Positions 5,381 through 9,257 of a stretch of DNA of 9,257 nucleotides are shown piece by piece (position 1 is the first letter of the stretch; every line of letters starts with the position of its first letter). The translations under genes were made by a program, and so were the position numbers. The stretch covers positions 1 to 9,257 of the forward strand of contig JAPXLT010000192.1 of the NCBI GenBank assembly GCA_033809415.1, written 5' to 3'. The notes below the pieces were generated by a model. It worked only from the letters and a program-made list of their open reading frames with translations. It was not told the DNA's origin and searched no databases. The DNA is from JAQVUB01 sp033809415. GTDB lineage: Bacteria > Verrucomicrobiota > Lentisphaeria > Oligosphaerales > Oligosphaeraceae.

Positions 5381-5420
5381 TCCGTGTAAAGTCCGTGTCC
5401 CGTCCGTGTAAAGTCCGTGT
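5380..5420 (+). repeat. 11-bp tandem array, copy 2
   Basis: Four units of GTCCGTGT plus a 3-nt tail occur in sequence, with tails AAA, CCC, AAA and then GGG at the junction with the following block. Copy 1 has only CCC tails before the same GGG junction. The 8-nt core is invariant while the tail varies. Confidence 0.9.
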
Positions 5421-5481
5421 GGGTTGTGGGCGTCAGCCCACGCCAAGTTTTTTCGTGTCTTTTCGTTGTTAAAAAATCTTT

Positions 5482-8400
5482 TTAGTCTTCGAGGCTTCGG
5501 AAGTAGTCGCTGAGGAGGTCTTTGTATTCATCGGCGACCTGCCCCCAGTCTGAAGGATCGACATTCGTTCCGCCGGTTTTTTTCAGGGTTGCCACCGGCA
5601 TTGGCAGGACGACACCATCCTTCATTTCCACCTGAGTATCGGAAAGCCTCCGCAACACCCGCCGGTGAAGATTGCCAAGTTCCTTCATTTGCGGAACGGC
5701 ATTTTCGATGCCCCGCAATTCCCGAGCGGCTTCACCCAGGCTTCCGGTTCCCAGATACAGCAGGCGTGCTGTCGCATAGAGCGCCTCTGTTTCCTGGCGC
5801 AGGCGCTGCGGGGTCATGCCGTGGCTGGGGGTATGCAGGTCCCGGCGCGGAGCAGTGCCAAACATCCCTTGGGTTTCCGATTCCCCGCCCAGCTTTCCGC
5901 CGCCCGTTGCCCGTGCATCCAGCGTGGAGTTTTCGTCTTCAGTGACCATTCCCTTCTGGAACTGATCGAGCGTGCGCCGGGCTTTCGTCTGCCGTCCTTC
6001 ATAGCCCTTGACATGGTTTTCCACCAGTTCGCCTGTAGATTGTCCTTCGCGTCCGGCGCCGCTGCGTCCAGTCATTTCGTTGTCATTGGGCCGGGTGTTG
6101 CCGGATTTTCCCTTGGCCGAGAAGGAAGGCATCGGCCCATCCATCACCATCCAGCCCATTTCCATATCTGCAACGATATTATTGCCGGTGGTATCCTGGC
6201 TTTGGGCATCGATATCCGAGGCCTGATCCAGCAGGTCACCAACCAGGTCTTCGAGTTCATCCGGCAACGGCACCAGCGGGATTTCCGGAAACTCGTCGGT
6301 ATCAAAGCTTTCCATATTCCAAACGATGTTATCCGGAACATCCAGCAGCCACATTTCCACATCCTCGACGCGTTCCTTTGTGCTCCGGATGGCATCCAAG
6401 ATTGCATCCTCCTTCTGGACGGCAATTTCGATCGAGGGCATATTCTCACTGTCCATCGCCTGCAAAACCGATTCGTAGATTTCCCGCATTCGGGAATTCA
6501 GCTCATTGCAAACCGGCAATTCCGGGAACTGATAGAGATCATTGGCCAATTTTTCCAGCAGGTCTGCCATATCCTTCTGTTCTTTGTCCATGCGTGCAAG
6601 CTGCTCCCGCGCTTCATCATCGAGCGGACCGCGTTTTTTCAAGTCCCGGGTCACTTCCACAATCTTTGCCTGTTGTTTTTCCAGTTTGTCCAGCTCTTCA
6701 TGGGTGTTTTTCAAGACGGCGTTCGCTTCCTCGAGAATCTTTCGCGCATTCTGCACGCGCCACTGATTGAGCAGATTCAACACCTTGAGCAGAGCTTTCA
6801 GGACATTCTCCTGGGCGGGTATGGCTGAGGAAAATTGTTTGTCTTCGAGAAATTCACTGGCTTTCAAAGCTCGCTCGTAGGCACGTTCCTTCTCGAGAAT
6901 CCCATGCGCCTTGCGAATCTGCACGGCATAATCATCTTCGGTGCGGCTTTCCGCCTGGGTCAGGCACTGATCGCTGAAAGCCAGAATATTTTCAGAAATT
7001 TCGTCTTGATTGTGAACCAAGGCGGAGAGTTCGACGTCAGCCCCGCCGCTCAAGCTACGCGTCTCCTGCAAGTTTTGTTTTTGCAGTTTTACCAGTCGTT
7101 GCAGGAAAGCGAAGAGATCCTGTTTTTCGCGTTGTGCCTGCTCGGGTTGCAATTGTTCATGTACGCCGGTCAAAGCGGCCAGAATACGGATTTGCAGCTG
7201 GACTTCCTGTTGGAGCAGGTCTTTTTTGTCGTCGATGCGGTGCATCCGGTCAAACAGTTCGAGCGCTGCGGGCATTTCAGCATTGACCAGGCCGAGTAAG
7301 ACATCCGCCAGGCCGCCGAGGATTTCGCGTTGCTGTAGTAGAGCCAAAGCCGCTTCGCGCACTTTTTTCTGCACTTCTTCGGGAGGTGCCAGCATGCTGC
7401 TAGTGACTGTTTTATTTTGCATGGCCAGATCGGCAAGAATCCGTGTGTCTTTCAGGTTGTCACGTTGCAGTTTGATCAGATCGCTCAGCGCCTGGCCGAC
7501 TGTCTGCACAATCTCGGCCTGCTTTTCGCGTGTCTGCTCGATTTCCGGAAAGATCACCTGTATCACTGGCGAGTATCCCCGGCGTTGTTCAGGGTCGCGT
7601 CCTTTATCCTCGGCCCAGACACGGAATTTCAATGGGATGTTTCCTGATGTCCGGAAGGTGGACGTATCGATCACGAAGCGTCCCGGGAAACGTTGGGTGA
7701 ATTCCTGTTCAGGGGCAGCCGTCCGCAGCTGTTCCGTTGCATTCTGTTCGAGGATCTGCTCGAGTCCGACGCGGGCAACTGCATAATCATCTTCGGCCAG
7801 AAACCCTATCGGCAATGGGTCCCCTTTCTGCAGAGTCATTTTCAGTGGTGTATCCTGCAGAATGACTCGAGGCGGGCGGTCTGGCATGATCAGCAAAGGC
7901 AGCGGCACAAGTGCTTCGACTTCGGACTGGAGTTTCAGGATCACAGCGCCCTGTTCACCGACCTGGAACTGACCGGCGAGCCGGGTTCCGTCCAACGAGG
8001 GTTTTTCCAGCAAGACTTTACTGCCCTGCAGGATGCAGGCTTCTTGCAGGTTCCGGGATACTTCCGCCCGCAGAAACAGCAAAGAATCCGCAGGCACGGC
8101 CAAATCCTTGTCGCCGGACTGGATTGTGTAGCTGGGACGCCCAGTTCCTGCCGGGGGGATCACCTTTACATCCCAGCTTTTCAAGACTGGCGGCGCCAGC
8201 ATTTTCAGGTCATACCAGCGCGATATCGCATCGCCAACCTGAACGCGGTAGCGGGCATTTTCAAAAACCGGGGCACTCTGTCCACTGAAGCTGAAAGCAT
8301 CCTCGAGACCGGCATTCAAGTCAAAACGCTGAGCGGACATTCCCTGCTGCTCGAGCAGAAGAACCGCAGAATCCGGCAGTTTGCCGGAGACTTTCAGGGT

Positions 8401-9033
8401 GACAGCCAATTCCTGGCCACGCCGCAAAGCCGTATCGCCGGGTTCGAGATGCACGATGCGCGTCCCGGAATACTGCATCAGGTCCGCAAAGGGCAGGATA
8501 ATCCGCAACACACTTCTTCCAGTACCGGGCAGAGAATATCCCGCCAGGCACAGCCAGAAAAGCAGCAGCAGCCCTGCCCCGCGTAAAATCCGCCGTTTCA
8601 GACTGCGTGGATATAATTCAGAAGCGCGGATATCATTAGGAGTTACTGGGGATTCGAGCAGGATTCCCTGGATAATTTCCTGGGAGACGTCGCCGCGTTC
8701 ATGGAATTGGACAGCGTTGATCAGTGTATTTCGCAGACCGGGCCTGGCACGTTCGAGCAGTGCAGCCATGGCCTGATTACTGAGACGACGCCTGGCGAAG
8801 CCGACAAAAGCAACTAGACCTGTAAGGATGCCGACCAGCAGCACTGCAGCAAACGTCCAACGCCAGAACCTAGTCAGCCCCATCGGGCAGCAGAAATCCA
8901 GCAACACTCCAAGCCCTAACCAAGCGGCCAGCATACAGGCACCGCCAGCAATATACCAGCCGGCCAGCTGCCAGAAGCGTTGCTTCCGCAGGCGAGCCAA
9001 AACAGCCAATAAATTGTTCAGTCCATCAGGCAT
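5482..9033 (-). CDS. DUF4175-like large membrane/coiled-coil protein
   Basis: The product is 1183 aa. The ATG at 9033 has AGGTGA at 9041-9046, 7 nt upstream. Membrane helices are predicted at about residues 21-46, 57-80 and 150-169. The LLERARPGLRNTLINAV stretch near 92-108 and EPGDTALRRGQELAVTLKVSG near 197-217 are typical of the DUF4175 (PF13779) type found in Planctomycetes-group and proteobacterial genomes. A beta-rich region follows (about 195-495), with an AEDDYAVARV motif at 413-422. A long helical, probably coiled-coil region runs from about 500 to 895, then an acidic stretch (about 905-945) and a low-complexity Gly/Ser/Asn part (about 965-1070) with a DGPMPSFSAKGKSGN motif. The C-terminus VADEYKDLLSDYFRSLE is a short helix common at the end of such proteins. 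Most of it should lie outside the cytoplasmic membrane. In related genomes such genes often sit near MoxR-type ATPase and VWA genes, none of which is visible here. Function is unknown; a role in the cell envelope is inferred. Confidence 0.8.
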   Translation of the reverse strand: MPDGLNNLLAVLARLRKQRFWQLAGWYIAGGACMLAAWLGLGVLLDFCCPMGLTRFWRWTFAAVLLVGILTGLVAFVGFARRRLSNQAMAALLERARPGLRNTLINAVQFHERGDVSQEIIQGILLESPVTPNDIRASELYPRSLKRRILRGAGLLLLFWLCLAGYSLPGTGRSVLRIILPFADLMQYSGTRIVHLEPGDTALRRGQELAVTLKVSGKLPDSAVLLLEQQGMSAQRFDLNAGLEDAFSFSGQSAPVFENARYRVQVGDAISRWYDLKMLAPPVLKSWDVKVIPPAGTGRPSYTIQSGDKDLAVPADSLLFLRAEVSRNLQEACILQGSKVLLEKPSLDGTRLAGQFQVGEQGAVILKLQSEVEALVPLPLLIMPDRPPRVILQDTPLKMTLQKGDPLPIGFLAEDDYAVARVGLEQILEQNATEQLRTAAPEQEFTQRFPGRFVIDTSTFRTSGNIPLKFRVWAEDKGRDPEQRRGYSPVIQVIFPEIEQTREKQAEIVQTVGQALSDLIKLQRDNLKDTRILADLAMQNKTVTSSMLAPPEEVQKKVREAALALLQQREILGGLADVLLGLVNAEMPAALELFDRMHRIDDKKDLLQQEVQLQIRILAALTGVHEQLQPEQAQREKQDLFAFLQRLVKLQKQNLQETRSLSGGADVELSALVHNQDEISENILAFSDQCLTQAESRTEDDYAVQIRKAHGILEKERAYERALKASEFLEDKQFSSAIPAQENVLKALLKVLNLLNQWRVQNARKILEEANAVLKNTHEELDKLEKQQAKIVEVTRDLKKRGPLDDEAREQLARMDKEQKDMADLLEKLANDLYQFPELPVCNELNSRMREIYESVLQAMDSENMPSIEIAVQKEDAILDAIRSTKERVEDVEMWLLDVPDNIVWNMESFDTDEFPEIPLVPLPDELEDLVGDLLDQASDIDAQSQDTTGNNIVADMEMGWMVMDGPMPSFSAKGKSGNTRPNDNEMTGRSGAGREGQSTGELVENHVKGYEGRQTKARRTLDQFQKGMVTEDENSTLDARATGGGKLGGESETQGMFGTAPRRDLHTPSHGMTPQRLRQETEALYATARLLYLGTGSLGEAARELRGIENAVPQMKELGNLHRRVLRRLSDTQVEMKDGVVLPMPVATLKKTGGTNVDPSDWGQVADEYKDLLSDYFRSLED

Positions 9034-9065
9034 CGTACTATCACCTAGAATCTTGTTGTTGGAAA
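9034..9065 (-). promoter_or_regulatory. Short leader with ribosome binding site of the DUF4175-like gene
   Basis: Only about 32 nt of non-repeat DNA separates the ATG from the ATGGAC array. It contains AGGTGA at 9041-9046. Any promoter must lie within or beyond the repeat array, or the gene is transcribed from further upstream. No -35/-10 pair is evident. Confidence 0.45.
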
Positions 9066-9160
9066 AGATTTTTTATGGACAAAGGACAGGGACAAGAATG
9101 GACACGATGGACGGAATGGACAAGAATGGACTGCTGAATGGACAATGGACAGAATGGACA
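9066..9160 (+). repeat. ATGGAC tandem array, copy 2, directly upstream of the DUF4175-like gene
   Basis: The array has the same AAGATTTTTT-ATGGAC entry and the same unit order as 1100-1213. Positions 9087-9143 match 1121-1177 at 56 of 57 bases. After 9143 the copies diverge in the number and type of ATGGAC units. Copy 1 is followed by the composite module, whereas copy 2 is followed by unique DNA and then by GTCCAT units in inverted orientation. Confidence 0.9.
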
Positions 9161-9187
9161 CTTACAGCAGGTGACGTTTTTTGCGCC

Positions 9188-9226
9188 TGTCCATTCGTCC
9201 ATCAAACGGCAAGTCCATCGCGTCCA
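9188..9226 (-). repeat. Inverted GTCCAT units facing the ATGGAC array
   Basis: TGTCCATTCGTCCATC and later AGTCCATCGCGTCC are ATGGAC-type units on the opposite strand. TGTCCATTC at 9188-9196 is the exact complement of GAATGGACA at 9152-9160, separated by 27 nt, so the two arrays can fold into a hairpin in DNA or in a leader transcript. The remainder, 9227-9257, shows nothing I can name. Confidence 0.6.
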
Positions 9227-9257
9227 ATGAAAGGGCAAACATCAATCACAACCGGGA

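Larger units (their letters stand above)
5192..5480 (-). repeat. Composite intergenic repeat module, copy 2, abutting the 3' end of the DUF4175-like gene
   Basis: It has the same part order as 1219-1424, with an expanded front. A TATGTCACGCCCTTACAGGGCT unit (5192-5213) is followed by TTTTTGATGGGGTGATCC, a perfect hairpin (5236-5254) and a second unit TATGTCGCGCCCC-TTCAGGGCT (5259-5280). Then come GATTCCAACATCGCC (5281-5295), the 9-bp array (5300-5380), the 11-bp array (5380-5420), the GTGGGC-GTCA-GCCCAC hairpin (5426-5441) and the CACGAA block (about 5447-5480). It ends 1 nt before the TAA (5484-5482) of the 1183-aa gene. The plus-strand frame across it, with a PGRCPGLVCRAPSGL-like start and P-T-D / D-P-S runs, is a repeat artefact. 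Confidence 0.9.

Noticed and set aside
5183..5389. Plus-strand ORF with PGRCPGL and Pro-Thr-Asp repeats
   Set aside because: It is the translation of composite module 2; the same kind of artefact occurs at the other copy.
5665..6828. Long plus-strand ORF of 387 codons
   Set aside because: It lies wholly antisense to the coiled-coil part of the 1183-aa gene, lacks a ribosome binding site and has a composition (many F, H, Q, I) expected for the complement of a Glu/Lys/Leu-rich coding strand.
7693..8586. Plus-strand ORF of 297 codons
   Set aside because: Antisense to the 1183-aa gene, no recognisable motif, no ribosome binding site; a shadow frame.

Overview
The window carries three large genes, all on the minus strand: an 848-aa membrane-anchored alpha/beta-hydrolase (1414-3960), a 293-aa sugar-phosphate isomerase/epimerase-type TIM barrel (4230-5111) and an 1183-aa membrane/coiled-coil protein of DUF4175 type (5482-9033). 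The left flank, also minus strand, holds a small three-helix membrane protein (576-860), a doubtful 98-aa ORF (142-438) and the first 39 codons of a BRO-N (phage antirepressor-like) gene that runs off the left edge. The protein types and the dense repeat-filled intergenic DNA suggest the Planctomycetes-Verrucomicrobia-Lentisphaerae group, most likely Lentisphaerota or a relative, from an uncultured genome. This is an inference, because no phylogenetic marker gene is present.

Layout by region. 1-117 is the AT-rich BRO-N fragment. 118-575 holds one doubtful ORF, a short GCAGAT repeat and a terminator-like hairpin. 576-860 is the small membrane protein. 861-1099 has no gene. 1100-1424 is repeat DNA. 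1414-3960 is the hydrolase. 3961-4229 holds a terminator/attenuator-like hairpin and a 194-bp imperfect inverted repeat. 4230-5111 is the TIM barrel. 5112-5480 is leader plus a second copy of the composite repeat. 5482-9033 is the DUF4175-like gene. 9034-9257 is its repeat-rich upstream region.

The intergenic DNA is the unusual part. A composite module occurs twice (1219-1424 and 5192-5480) with the same block order: a TATGTCGCGCC...CAGGGCT block, a 9-bp tandem array (GATCCGTCC/GATCCGACC), an 11-bp tandem array (GTCCGTGTNNN), a GTGGGC hairpin and a CACGAA block. Both copies lie in the same orientation directly against the 3' end of a minus-strand gene, and in the hydrolase the module supplies the stop codon. 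The CACGAA block also follows the third large gene, where it forms part of the 194-bp inverted repeat. A separate ATGGAC array is present at 1100-1213 and 9066-9160, with a 57-nt core matching at 56 positions. Most of these families share a GGACAC-like core.

Functionally, the TIM barrel and the hydrolase (which has a carbohydrate-binding-like C-terminus) fit carbohydrate or ester catabolism and could be co-transcribed, subject to the structured spacer between them. The DUF4175-like protein is probably a cell-envelope component and need not be linked to them. I see no tRNA, rRNA, CRISPR array, transposase or complete known defence system.
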